A stretch of 64,000 nucleotides of DNA from Catellicoccus marimammalium (GCF_965139335.1 NZ_CBCSEL010000001.1), one strand, 5' to 3'; shown: positions 33,504-43,948, numbered from the stretch's first letter. Numbers and translations: made by a program. Notes: a model not told the origin generated them from the letters alone.

Positions 33504-36500
33504 ATGAGCTTACTTTATATTTATGGAGATCGTAGTCATCAGCACTTACAAATGATGATGCAAGAAAAAGAGAAATTTTGTGGTGCAAAAGCATGGTTAC
33601 AAGAAAAAGAGCATCAAGTCTGTTTTCTTGTTCCCAATAATTTGAAATTTGAAGGAGAAGTAGCGATTTTACAAGAGTATGCACAAGGAGAATCCTACGA
33701 TTTTATTAGTAACCTTTCTCTTTCTGTTTTCAGTTTTGAGCGTTTAGCATGGTATTTGTTGGAAGAAGATCATACACCAAAAATTTCGCAAAGTGGATTA
33801 CAAATGTTATTGCGAAAACAAATGTTAGAGATTGAAAAAGATACGACAGAGGATAAGTATACCCACTTAAAGCCATTATTTAATAAGAAAGGATTTATTG
33901 AAAAAGTATTAGACCTTTTTTTAGAATGGATAGAAGGTCAATTAACTCCAGAATTACTTTTGGACTATCTTTCTCTAGCGGAAGAAGCATCTTTGAATGA
34001 AGAAACGCTGAAGGAATTAATCTATTTATATCAAAATTTTTTACAAGTAAGTCAAGGATATTCATTTAATAATCACCAATTATTAGCGCAATTAAAAGAA
34101 TATTTACAAACACATTCTTTAAATCATTACCAGTTTTATGTTTATGGATTTCAGCGTTTTACCGCAGAAGAACTAGAAATTCTATCTTTACTGGCAAAAC
34201 GCTCTCAATTAATCGTCAGTGTTATCAGTCCAGATCATCCATTGACAGGAAGTATGAGTTCATTATATGAGAGTCAAAAACAATTAGCCAAACGTTTAGC
34301 TATTCTGGCAGAAGAACCTTATCCATTATGCTTTTTAGCGCCAAAAGAGGAATATCCATTAGCCTCAATGTCACAAGTGTGGCAAACGTTTGATGAGGGA
34401 AAAACTTCTAATTATTCTTTACCTCAATCGGTAATGTTATGGAAAGCAGAGGATGAATTAGCAGAGGTAGAGCAAGTAGCACGAACAATCTATCAACTGG
34501 TTCGAGAAGAGAACTATCGCTATCGAGACATTACGATTTTTACTCGTAATTTAGAAGGATATCATTCACATTTTGCGCCTATTTTTCATAAATATCAAAT
34601 TCCATATCATCTAGGAGAATCGCAAAATATGGCGCACCACTCTTTAACGATTTTATTGGAATCTTTATTTAAAATCGAACAATACCCACATCAGGCACAG
34701 TTTGTTTTTGACTTTCTAAAAACAGGTTTAGTTCGTCCAACCTATGAAGAAATTTGGTCTGAGCAAGAAAAAGAACAATATGAAAAAGACCAGCAAACGC
34801 AAGCTCTAGAAGAATATCAAGCAGCGTTCACAATGGAAGAAGAAAAAGAAGAAGTTCAAAACCGGGAATTAACAGATTTTGTTTCGTTTGAGGAATGGTC
34901 CCAATGGATTTCTCTTGCAGAAATTTTTATGGAAACAAGTGGGTATGATGGAAGAGATTGGCAAAAAGAAGAATTCCCTTACCGTGGGAGCCAATTAAAA
35001 GAAGGGGATGAAAAAGCGATTGCTAAATTAACAGAAGCCATAACTTATGTAGCACGTTTTGTTCGTCAATTGTTAGCAGACATCCATCAAATTTTTGCAG
35101 AGAAAAATACCTATCGTGAAGTATTACAAGCTTTGTATCAACAACTACTTTCTTGGCACGTTCTAGAAGAATTACAAAAAGAAGAAGTAGATAAAAATGA
35201 AGAAGTGTGGAATCAATTTGTCGCTTTAGTAGAAGAAATGAATCAATTATTAGGAGCTTATCCTTATCAAAAAGAAGAGAATCTCTTTTTTGAATTATTT
35301 ATCGAAGGACTAAGAAGTAGAACCTATTCTTCGATTCCAAATACAGTAGATGAAGTACATATTGCCGATATTATGCGTCCTAGAATGGTAAAAACAAAAG
35401 TTTGCTTTATTATCGGTGGAGATGAATTGCATTTACCAAAAGTGATGAGTAATGATACGTTACTTAGCGATGAAGAACGAATGCATTTAACTACGTATTT
35501 AGAAGATTATCCACAGTGCTACTTGGGTAAAGATACGATTACGATGATGAATCATGAATATTATCATGCCTATTTAGCAATGACTACCGCTAAAGAAAAA
35601 TTATATTTAAGCTATGCTCAAAGTAAAGGAGAAATGTCTCCTTATTATCAATGGATGAAAGAATTAGGAGTAGAAACTAAATCTATCTTTTTATTCCCAC
35701 AAAATGGTACCTTCCAAAAAGAATATTTAGCCAATGGGCAACAAAATAATGCGGTCGCTCTTACTTTATATCGTAAAGAACAAACAGGAATTTTTCCTTT
35801 AGATCCAACTTGGCAAAAATGTTTAACTTCTTGTCAACAAAAATTTCCAACTCTTTGGCAAGGTCTGTTTTTAGAAAATCAAGCCGAGTCTTTACGTAAA
35901 GATCAAATCTTTGATTATTATGATGAACCATTTGGTAAAGAACATCAGTTTATTACATCAGTAAGTCAATTGAGTGGATATTTAACCTGTCCTTATCGCT
36001 ATTATTTACAAAAAGGATTACAGTTAGAACCACTAGAAGAATATCAACCAGATTATCGGATGCATGGAAACTTTTTACACGAAGCATTAGATGTTTTAAT
36101 GAAAGAATTACGTCAAAGAAAACAAAATTTCCATGTTTTATCTACGCAAGAATTATATGATTTATGTCAATCGGTGTTAAAAGAATTAGAGGGAGAAAAG
36201 ATATATTCTGTCTATCAAGCAAATGAAAAGAATCGCTTTGAAAATCAACAATTAAAACGATTGTTCCAAAATGTCTGTGCGATTTTACATTATGAAATGG
36301 AAATACAAGAAGATATTCAATATGAAGACTCCTTAACCGAGATTCGTTTTGTGCCAGAACGAGACAAAATCTATCCTAATCAATTGATAGCTCCTAATTT
36401 AAGCATTCACACAGAAGATGAAACTGGAAAAGAAGTACCTATTACTATTGGTTTAAAAGGACGAATTGACCGGTTAGATTTATTAAAAGTCGGCAAAGAA

Positions 36501-37079
36501 AGATATTATCAATTGCTAGATTATAAATCAAAAGCTAAAAAATTAAGAGCGAATGGTGTCGATGTTGGGGATGCTTTACAATTATTGACTTATATTGCAG
36601 TATTGCAAGAAAACCAAGAAGCTCTCCGTCAAGCTTTTTCGTTACCAAAAGAAGAGGTCGAGGAAATTCATTTAGATGGTGCATATTTTGTTCCTTTAGA
36701 AAATAACGATTTACAAGAAAAAGATCAGATTAAGATTAGTTCACAAATTCGTTGGGAGGGAATTGCTTTAAAAGAAGGACTACCTAAAGAAAAAGAAGTA
36801 TATCATTTATTGGGAAGCCCAAAAAAGGAATATGCCGCTGGATTAACGGAAGAGCAAATGACACAATTAGTGGAAAAAAATAAAGCAGATATTAAACAAG
36901 CAGTACAAAATATTTATGATGGAGACTGCTCGATTCGTCCTCGTAATGAAAAGAGTTGTCAACATTGTCCATTCCATAGTATTTGTCAGTTTTCAACAGA
37001 AACGAATCAATATCAAAAAGGAAGTTCGGTCCAAAATGTCGACGAACTTTTTGAAAAATTGAAGAAAGGAAAAGAGTAA
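33504..37079 (+). CDS. rexB: ATP-dependent helicase/nuclease subunit RexB (AddB)
   Basis: 1191-aa subunit of the RexAB (AddAB-type) double-strand-break processing enzyme. The N-terminal helicase-like part lacks a clear Walker A, as in Rex/AddB of lactic acid bacteria; the C-terminal RecB-type nuclease has GLKGRIDRLDLL and YQLLDYKSKAKKL. The iron-sulphur cysteines are present: one in LTCPYRYYLQKG near 832 and C-x2-C-x5-C (CQHCPFHSIC) near 1157. AGGAGG precedes the ATG. No promoter is visible in the few bases after the lepB terminator; rexA follows. Confidence 0.93.
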   Translation: MSLLYIYGDRSHQHLQMMMQEKEKFCGAKAWLQEKEHQVCFLVPNNLKFEGEVAILQEYAQGESYDFISNLSLSVFSFERLAWYLLEEDHTPKISQSGLQMLLRKQMLEIEKDTTEDKYTHLKPLFNKKGFIEKVLDLFLEWIEGQLTPELLLDYLSLAEEASLNEETLKELIYLYQNFLQVSQGYSFNNHQLLAQLKEYLQTHSLNHYQFYVYGFQRFTAEELEILSLLAKRSQLIVSVISPDHPLTGSMSSLYESQKQLAKRLAILAEEPYPLCFLAPKEEYPLASMSQVWQTFDEGKTSNYSLPQSVMLWKAEDELAEVEQVARTIYQLVREENYRYRDITIFTRNLEGYHSHFAPIFHKYQIPYHLGESQNMAHHSLTILLESLFKIEQYPHQAQFVFDFLKTGLVRPTYEEIWSEQEKEQYEKDQQTQALEEYQAAFTMEEEKEEVQNRELTDFVSFEEWSQWISLAEIFMETSGYDGRDWQKEEFPYRGSQLKEGDEKAIAKLTEAITYVARFVRQLLADIHQIFAEKNTYREVLQALYQQLLSWHVLEELQKEEVDKNEEVWNQFVALVEEMNQLLGAYPYQKEENLFFELFIEGLRSRTYSSIPNTVDEVHIADIMRPRMVKTKVCFIIGGDELHLPKVMSNDTLLSDEERMHLTTYLEDYPQCYLGKDTITMMNHEYYHAYLAMTTAKEKLYLSYAQSKGEMSPYYQWMKELGVETKSIFLFPQNGTFQKEYLANGQQNNAVALTLYRKEQTGIFPLDPTWQKCLTSCQQKFPTLWQGLFLENQAESLRKDQIFDYYDEPFGKEHQFITSVSQLSGYLTCPYRYYLQKGLQLEPLEEYQPDYRMHGNFLHEALDVLMKELRQRKQNFHVLSTQELYDLCQSVLKELEGEKIYSVYQANEKNRFENQQLKRLFQNVCAILHYEMEIQEDIQYEDSLTEIRFVPERDKIYPNQLIAPNLSIHTEDETGKEVPITIGLKGRIDRLDLLKVGKERYYQLLDYKSKAKKLRANGVDVGDALQLLTYIAVLQENQEALRQAFSLPKEEVEEIHLDGAYFVPLENNDLQEKDQIKISSQIRWEGIALKEGLPKEKEVYHLLGSPKKEYAAGLTEEQMTQLVEKNKADIKQAVQNIYDGDCSIRPRNEKSCQHCPFHSICQFSTETNQYQKGSSVQNVDELFEKLKKGKE

Positions 37080-37099
37080 GTCGCTTTACTCAAAAGATT

Positions 37100-40000
37100 A
37101 TGGCTGAAGTACATTATACTGAAGAACAAAAAAGAATTATTGAACATGAAGGGAATAATTTACTTGTTTCTGCTTCGGCAGGCTCAGGGAAAACGATGGT
37201 ATTAATTGAGCATATTTTATTTTTAATCCAAGAAAAAAAAGTATCTCTCGATCAATTACTCGTTGTAACTTTTACCAATGATGCTGCCAATGAGATGAAA
37301 CAGCGCTTAAAATCATTATTACAAAAAGCAATTCAAAAAGAAAAAGAGAAAGAGCAGAAGCGTTGGTTGCAAGACCAACTAGTAAAATTACCTAGCGCGA
37401 TGATTTGTACGATTGATAGTTTTTGTTTACAAGTCTTACAAAAATATTATTATTTATTAGAATTAGATCCCAAAATTCAATTATTAACCGAAAAAGTGGA
37501 ACAAATGGAGATGCAAGAAGAAACGTTCGATACTTGGTTTGAAGAACAAGTTCGATTACAAAAGCATCCTTTACTATTCCAACAATTCCAAGATTTAGCT
37601 GCTCTACAGAGAGTATTTGTTATGGCAAATCAAGAGCTAGATGCAACTGCTGATGAAGAAGCGTTATATCAACAATGGTTGTATTGGTTTGATCATAAAG
37701 AAGAATATTACCAACAAAAATTATTATCTATCGCCAAAGAAATGTCTTTCTTTTTGAGTGATAACGCTTTTGCAATAGAAGGTACTTCTTTTTTTGAAAA
37801 AGGAACAGAAATTTATCAACAATTTTGTCAAGCGTTAGAGGGGAAACAAGCTTGGTCAGAAGTTCCTAAAGGACTGCGAAAGCCACCTAGAGTAGAACTG
37901 AAAGGTACAAATCCTTTTACCAATACTGCACTAAAAGAAGACCAAAAGCTACTAAAAGAAGCATTTGAATCTCAAAAAGAAGAAGCAATTAGTAAAGAAT
38001 TGGCCATTGAATTATTAGAAAGTATTTATGAAATTCGCCAATTAGAAAAAGAATGGCGCAAAGAAAAGGGAGTAGCTACCTTTAGTGATGTGGCTAAAAA
38101 CGTTCAACAATTATTACAAGAACAACCCGAATTAGTTCGTTTATATCAAGAACAATTCATTGAAGTGATTGTGGATGAATATCAAGATGTGAACGACCTA
38201 CAAGAAAATATTTTATCAACGATTAGTCGAGGAGATAATTATTTCATGGTGGGAGATGCTAAACAAAGTATCTATCAATTCCGAAAAGCGAATCCACATA
38301 ATTTTATCGCTAAACGGACTTTATATTTAGAAGATCAGCAAAAAGGAAAAGTAATTTCTTTACGAGATAATTTCCGTTCTCGTAAAGAAGTTCTTGATTT
38401 TGCAAATGCGGTATTTGAAAAAACGATGACAGATGCTTTTGGTGGTATTTCTTATGATGAAAAAGAGGCTTTACGGGCAGGAGCTACTTATTCACAAAGC
38501 TGGGATGCTACGACCGAATGGTTAACCTGTGAAGAAATAAAAATACCAGAAGAATGGCAAGAAACGATAGAAGAATCCAAAGAATTGCAAGATGCGTTCT
38601 TCCAAGAAGGAAAATTGGATGAAAAGAAATTACAAGCACATCTAATTGCTCAATCCATTCAAGAACAATTAGGAAAAGAAATTTATATTCAAGGAAAAGA
38701 AGAAAATCATCCTCTTTCTTACCATGATATTGCGATTTTAAGTCGTAGCAATGTGGGATTAAGCATTGTAGAAAATATTTTAGCCAAATATAAAATTCCT
38801 ACGGTTCGTAGTAAAAATATGAATTATTTCCAAGCCATTGAAGTGCAACAAGTACTAGCATTATTAGAAATTATTGAAAATCCCTACCAAAATATCCCAT
38901 TTGTAGCGGTATTGCGTTCGCCTTTTGTCGGAATGAAGGAACAAGAATTAATGGATTTGCGTCACTATCAAAAAGAAGAAGGAAAGCAAAGTATTTATTT
39001 GCAAGCAAAAGTATGGGCTGAAAAAGATGAACGTTTAGCTCAATTTTTGGAACAATTATCCTTTTGGCAACAAAGAAAAAGAAATATCTCTGTTCGAGAG
39101 TTATTATGGGATATTTATGAACAAACGCAAATTGTCACTTATCAACTAGCTTTTGATAATGGAGAACAAAGACAGAGAAATTTATCTTTACTTTATGAAC
39201 AAGCAGAAGCCTTTGAAGCTTTGGAATATCGAGGGTTGTCATCTTTTTTACGATATGTCCGTCGTTTAGTAAAAAATAATAAAGAACTAGAAGGCATTCA
39301 AAAAGAAAATGCAGTTATTTTGCAGACCATTCATGGAAGTAAAGGATTAGAATATCCCTTTGTTTATTTATATCAAATGGATCAAAGTTTACAGCTAAAA
39401 AATAATAAAGATTTAGTGATTTTTAGTAATAAAAATCATTTAGGATTAAAGTATCGTCAAATTTCTGACTTTGCTAAAGAAAAAGAACAGCTCCCTTATC
39501 AAAAGACAATTCGTAATTATACGTATCAAGCAGTAGCCGAAGAAGCGAAAAAAGAATATTTAGAAGAGGAGTTGCGTATTTTATATGTAGCCATTACTCG
39601 TGCGAGAGAAAAGTTATTTGTCGTTGGTTTTGGGAAAGAAACAGAAATTGAAGCAAGAGAAACGATTTCCTTACCTTTAGAAAAAAATAATTCCTTTATG
39701 AATTGGATCTTAGCTGCATCTAGTGCGACTTATCATTTTCCTTGGAAGAAAAATGAGCAAGAAATAGAGCAAATTTTTAGAAATTTTTGGGAACAAAAAC
39801 AAAAGAAACTCGAGTTTATTACTACCGTTGAGCCAGCAAAAGAAAAAGCAGCAGAAAAAACTTGGCAAGAAGTAGAAGCTGTATTGCAACAAAAATATCA
39901 TTATGAAGCACAAACAGAGATTCAAAGTTATCAATCTGTTTCTCATTTAAAACATGAATTTAGCGATCCTGATATTGTTCAATTAGAGGAACAAGGAGCT

Positions 40001-40576
40001 TCTTTCTTTAAAGAAAAAAGTACAAATTGGAAACAACCTAATTGGCAGGAAAGTCAAAAAGAAGTGACAAGAGCTCAATTGGGAAGCGCGATGCACTTAC
40101 TTTTACAATATTTAGATTGGACAAAAGATATTACATTAGATACTTTCATTGAGCTAAGTAATGAATTAGTACATAAAGGAAAATTAGATCTTCTCGTCGC
40201 ACAAAAACTAGATTATACTACTTTATTAAAATTCGTTCATAGTCCATTAGGGCAATTTTTTAAAGAACACCACGCTCATTTATATTGTGAACAAGCATTT
40301 TCAGGTCTTTTTCCTGTAGAAAAAGAGGATGTTTTAGTTCACGGAATTATTGATGGTTATATCGTCTTAGAAGATTGGGTGTTATTATATGATTATAAGA
40401 CGAACTTGCGCCGTAAGTATGAACGTAAAGATACATTTAAAAAACGAATGAAAGATGAATATTACGGACAGTTACGCTTATATGCGAAGGCGTTACAGGG
40501 TACATATCCAGAAAAGAAAATTGTACCCATCCTGATTTTATTATCAGAAAATGATTGGCTATTAATAGAAGAATAG
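37100..40576 (+). CDS. rexA: ATP-dependent helicase/nuclease subunit RexA (AddA)
   Basis: 1158-aa UvrD-type helicase and nuclease subunit. Walker A SASAGSGKTM at about 26-35, DEYQDVNDLQ (Walker B) near 358, LRDNFRSR near 430, and a C-terminal RecB-type nuclease with VHGIIDGYIV and WVLLYDYKTN. Start ATG 37100 is forced by the family start (HYTEEQKRIIEHEG...), but the 20 bases before it have no Shine-Dalgarno; instead a hairpin covers the rexB stop. Coupled to rexB. Confidence 0.94.
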   Translation: MAEVHYTEEQKRIIEHEGNNLLVSASAGSGKTMVLIEHILFLIQEKKVSLDQLLVVTFTNDAANEMKQRLKSLLQKAIQKEKEKEQKRWLQDQLVKLPSAMICTIDSFCLQVLQKYYYLLELDPKIQLLTEKVEQMEMQEETFDTWFEEQVRLQKHPLLFQQFQDLAALQRVFVMANQELDATADEEALYQQWLYWFDHKEEYYQQKLLSIAKEMSFFLSDNAFAIEGTSFFEKGTEIYQQFCQALEGKQAWSEVPKGLRKPPRVELKGTNPFTNTALKEDQKLLKEAFESQKEEAISKELAIELLESIYEIRQLEKEWRKEKGVATFSDVAKNVQQLLQEQPELVRLYQEQFIEVIVDEYQDVNDLQENILSTISRGDNYFMVGDAKQSIYQFRKANPHNFIAKRTLYLEDQQKGKVISLRDNFRSRKEVLDFANAVFEKTMTDAFGGISYDEKEALRAGATYSQSWDATTEWLTCEEIKIPEEWQETIEESKELQDAFFQEGKLDEKKLQAHLIAQSIQEQLGKEIYIQGKEENHPLSYHDIAILSRSNVGLSIVENILAKYKIPTVRSKNMNYFQAIEVQQVLALLEIIENPYQNIPFVAVLRSPFVGMKEQELMDLRHYQKEEGKQSIYLQAKVWAEKDERLAQFLEQLSFWQQRKRNISVRELLWDIYEQTQIVTYQLAFDNGEQRQRNLSLLYEQAEAFEALEYRGLSSFLRYVRRLVKNNKELEGIQKENAVILQTIHGSKGLEYPFVYLYQMDQSLQLKNNKDLVIFSNKNHLGLKYRQISDFAKEKEQLPYQKTIRNYTYQAVAEEAKKEYLEEELRILYVAITRAREKLFVVGFGKETEIEARETISLPLEKNNSFMNWILAASSATYHFPWKKNEQEIEQIFRNFWEQKQKKLEFITTVEPAKEKAAEKTWQEVEAVLQQKYHYEAQTEIQSYQSVSHLKHEFSDPDIVQLEEQGASFFKEKSTNWKQPNWQESQKEVTRAQLGSAMHLLLQYLDWTKDITLDTFIELSNELVHKGKLDLLVAQKLDYTTLLKFVHSPLGQFFKEHHAHLYCEQAFSGLFPVEKEDVLVHGIIDGYIVLEDWVLLYDYKTNLRRKYERKDTFKKRMKDEYYGQLRLYAKALQGTYPEKKIVPILILLSENDWLLIEE

Positions 40577-40617
40577 AAAAGAATTATAAAAAGTACGATA
40601 TATAGAAAGAGAGAATA

Positions 40618-41820
40618 ATGAAAGAACATTCAATTCATGCAACAGTATATTATGTCTTAAAATGGCTAGTAATTTCTTTTATTTTAGCCATTTTATGTGG
40701 GAGTATTATTTCCATTTATATTTTAGCGATTAATAAAGGAGAGCAAGTCCGAGCCTTGCATCCAATAATGATTTTAGGCTTACCTTTTGTTGGTGCAGCG
40801 GTAACTTATATGTATCAATATTTTCATTTAACAAGTCAAGTAGGAAATAAATTATTAATTGCCAAAGCCAATGGATCTGAAGAAAAAATTCCTTTTCGAG
40901 CAATTCCTGTATCCATGTTAGGTACGATTGCTTCTCATTGGTTTGGAGCCTCAATCGGTCGAGAAGACATTGCGACTCAATTAGCAGGTGGAATGATTGA
41001 TCAAGTAGATCAGCATTTCTATTTTCGATTTACAGACATAGAAAAACAATGGTTAATTACTTGTGGATTAGGAGCAGGGTTTGCTTGTACCTTTGGCACT
41101 CCTGTCGCAGGAACATTGTTTGCTTTAGAAATTTCAAAAGCTCGCTCTTTTCGCTTAGATGCAATTTATCCTGTATTTATGACGTCTCTATTATCTTATT
41201 GGGTGACGACTTGTTTTGACTTACATCAAAGAGGAGTTTTTTCTGTGACTGGTTATCCAAAAGAAGAATTAATGACTTTTGTGTGGTTATTTATCATTAG
41301 TATTCTTTTTGCTTGTATCGGTCGTTGTTACCGTTTTGGTATTTCTTTAGTGCAAAAGTCAATGCAAACTTGGATTAAAAATCCTGTTTGGATTACTTTT
41401 TTAGGAGGATTATGTGTTGTCATTTTAACTTTGATTTTTCATAATATAGAATATTTAGGGTTAAGTTCGGCGATGCAAAAGGAAGCTATTGATGGTACTC
41501 CATCTCCATTTGGGTTTTTTTGGAAACTACTCTATACTATGATATGTGTAGGAACAGGATTTCGTGGGGGAACCTTAACGCCTTTATTTGATATTGGCTC
41601 CAATTTTGGACATTTTCTTAGCCGTTGGGTTCCATTTGATGCCAGTTTCATTTCTGCACTAGGATTTTTAGGAGTTTTTGCGGCAGCAACAAATACTCCG
41701 TTAACTTGTTTTATTTTAGGAATTGAATTATTTGGTGGGAAAGGAGCAATTTTCTTTTTCTTTGTCACCATTACTAGCTATATTTGCTCTGGGAAATATA
41801 GTGTCTTTACACAAAAGTAA
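40618..41820 (+). CDS. CLC-family anion transporter, CLC-F-like (possible fluoride/proton antiporter)
   Basis: 400-aa multipass protein of the CLC family. Instead of the chloride-type GSGIP motif it has GNKLL (76-80), similar to the GNN-type motif of fluoride-exporting CLC-F proteins; the segment KIPFRAIPVSMLGTIASHW and GGTLTPLFDIG also follow that subfamily. The gating glutamate is E116 in GREDIATQ, where most CLCs have GREG. Fluoride export is inferred from these motifs; no crcB-type fluoride riboswitch is visible upstream. The gene starts 42 bases after rexA in the same direction; the Shine-Dalgarno is AGAGAGAA. Confidence 0.75.
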   Translation: MKEHSIHATVYYVLKWLVISFILAILCGSIISIYILAINKGEQVRALHPIMILGLPFVGAAVTYMYQYFHLTSQVGNKLLIAKANGSEEKIPFRAIPVSMLGTIASHWFGASIGREDIATQLAGGMIDQVDQHFYFRFTDIEKQWLITCGLGAGFACTFGTPVAGTLFALEISKARSFRLDAIYPVFMTSLLSYWVTTCFDLHQRGVFSVTGYPKEELMTFVWLFIISILFACIGRCYRFGISLVQKSMQTWIKNPVWITFLGGLCVVILTLIFHNIEYLGLSSAMQKEAIDGTPSPFGFFWKLLYTMICVGTGFRGGTLTPLFDIGSNFGHFLSRWVPFDASFISALGFLGVFAAATNTPLTCFILGIELFGGKGAIFFFFVTITSYICSGKYSVFTQK

Positions 41821-41841
41821 AAAAGAGATGAGGCTATAACA

Positions 41842-43929
41842 GTGAAGAAAACGTATGCGATTATTGATATCGAGACAACGAATTCAAGTTTTAAAAAAGG
41901 AAAGATGATCCAATTTGCTTGTGCATTGGTTCAAAAAGACAAAGTAATTCAACGTTTTAATACGTTTATTAATCCAGAAACGCCTATTCATGAAGGAATT
42001 ACTCAATTAACGGGAATTACAGAAGAAATGGTAAAAGATGCTCCTTATTTTTGTGATGTAGCTTCCATTTTACATGATTTATTGACTGATTGTACTTTAG
42101 TCGCACATAATGCACAATTCGATGTTAATTTTTTAAATATGCAATTTGAGCAAGAAGGATTGACTCCTCTTTCTTGCCCTGTCATAGATACTGTGCAGTT
42201 AGCAGAGGTATTATTTCCAACCGTAGAAGGATATCGATTACAAAATTTAGCTAAAGAATTGAAACTGACTCATTGTCATGCGCATCGAGCAGATAGTGAT
42301 GTTGAAGCAACAGTTGAACTTTTTTTGGCGCTAAAAACAAAGTGGCAGAGTTTACCTGCACATATTCAAAAACGAGTCGTACGTTATGCGGATTGTTTTT
42401 ATGAGAATACAGGAGAATTTTTTGCCGATTTCATATCCTTGGAAAAGGAACTTGATCCTAAATATATTAAAATTGGCATCTTTTCTTTATTACGTAAAGA
42501 AAAAGAAGATGACACATTATCATTTGCTGAAGTAGGTCAACAAAAAACGATAGGTATAGAATTGCCACAAAAAGATCGTTTTTTTGCTTATGAAGAAATG
42601 AAAAAAAAGAAAAAAAATAGTTTATGTTTAATTCCTAAATATGAGTATCAACGTTGGACGGAAAAAGGGTATGAAGTTTGGGATTGTGCTTCTGAATATA
42701 TTGATTTGGAATTATTTCAAAATCATTGGGACGAGTCAAATTCAGATGAGGTCCGTAGATTACAAATTAAATTATTGATTTGGTTAACAGAGACAAAGAC
42801 AGGATGTTTTCATGAATTAAGATTGAAAATTCGTCCTAATTTTTTCCAACAAATCGCTCATAGGGGACTATCTTTTTTACAAAAAAGAAAAAGAACCTAT
42901 TCTTATGATTTTTTAGTTCGTCAAGAGGAAAGAATAAAACATCAAGCACATATTATAATGACTCAAGAACGTTTTTTAGAATATGAAGAAGAAGAAAATC
43001 CAATTCGAAATACGTTATATGTGGATGAAGCTACTTATTTTTCTTTTTTATTAGAAGAAAATACAAAAGAATATTTATCTCTACAAAAGTTTAAGCATTG
43101 GCAACAGCAATTAACGAAAGAAGATTTTGCAAGTAAAATTGAATTTCCTTCTGAAAAGCAAACTCGACAATGGAATTCTTATTTACCTTTTTTAAAGAAA
43201 AAAACGGTCTTTTTCTATCAAAAATGGAAAGAATACTATCAAACAGGAGATTTGAAGAAATTACCATCGATTGAGAAAATGAAAAATCAATTACAGCAAT
43301 ATATCACAATTTTGAACAAAGGAATTCAATATGTACAAAAGAGTCAAAATCGAAAACGTGAGAAAAAAGAAATTGAATCTTTTTTTATCGAACTAATTCA
43401 ATGGGCAGATTATTTATATGTATATCTAGAATCAGAAAATATGGGAATAAAAACAGGAATAGATGACAAAGAGCATCCTTATCTTTTCCGAGATAAAAAA
43501 CGAGAATGGGAGTTTTATATCCATATCCAGGAAGTAGGAACTATTTATTTAGTTGACGAATGTTTAATCCAAGAAGGGAAAAGCTATTATCCTTTAGATT
43601 ATTGTTTTTATTGGAAAGAGGAAACAAACATTCAAAAACAAGAGAAAGAAGTAATTTTATATGATCAACTTTCTTCTTTATCGACGAATGAATTCGTTTA
43701 TGCTTATGTAAATCAACAAGGAATTTACAGTATTAATAAATGGTTATCTCAAGGACAAAGAGTATATCTTCCTTTTACAACAAGTTTTTATTATGCGTTC
43801 TTATTCCAAAATATAAAGATTACTTTGATGAATACTATTTCGCTAACTCTTTGGCAAGAGATATTTTTAGAAAAATTACATCGAAAAGATTGCCTTATTG
43901 AAAGAAGTTCTTTTCCTAGAGAAAAATGA
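41842..43929 (+). CDS. dinG: DinG homologue: intact DnaQ-like 3'-5' exonuclease with an eroded helicase region
   Basis: 695 aa, well below the roughly 930 aa usual for Firmicute DinG. The N-terminal exonuclease (about 1-165) is complete: D9/E11 (IDIETT), D94 (AHNAQFDVNFL), H148 and D153 (HRADSD). The rest aligns by landmarks to DinG (LLIWLTETKTGCFHEL at 311-326; the DEAH-like position is DEAT at 395-398) but no Walker A (GxGKT/S) is visible and the C-terminal helicase motifs are absent. Synteny (dinG - ypmB-like - asnS) marks it as the dinG locus. Likely an exonuclease that has lost ATPase activity. Start: ATG 41842; upstream AGAGATGAGG. Confidence 0.75.
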   Translation: MKKTYAIIDIETTNSSFKKGKMIQFACALVQKDKVIQRFNTFINPETPIHEGITQLTGITEEMVKDAPYFCDVASILHDLLTDCTLVAHNAQFDVNFLNMQFEQEGLTPLSCPVIDTVQLAEVLFPTVEGYRLQNLAKELKLTHCHAHRADSDVEATVELFLALKTKWQSLPAHIQKRVVRYADCFYENTGEFFADFISLEKELDPKYIKIGIFSLLRKEKEDDTLSFAEVGQQKTIGIELPQKDRFFAYEEMKKKKKNSLCLIPKYEYQRWTEKGYEVWDCASEYIDLELFQNHWDESNSDEVRRLQIKLLIWLTETKTGCFHELRLKIRPNFFQQIAHRGLSFLQKRKRTYSYDFLVRQEERIKHQAHIIMTQERFLEYEEEENPIRNTLYVDEATYFSFLLEENTKEYLSLQKFKHWQQQLTKEDFASKIEFPSEKQTRQWNSYLPFLKKKTVFFYQKWKEYYQTGDLKKLPSIEKMKNQLQQYITILNKGIQYVQKSQNRKREKKEIESFFIELIQWADYLYVYLESENMGIKTGIDDKEHPYLFRDKKREWEFYIHIQEVGTIYLVDECLIQEGKSYYPLDYCFYWKEETNIQKQEKEVILYDQLSSLSTNEFVYAYVNQQGIYSINKWLSQGQRVYLPFTTSFYYAFLFQNIKITLMNTISLTLWQEIFLEKLHRKDCLIERSSFPREK

Positions 43930-43948
43930 GGAAATTCATCATTTTGAG

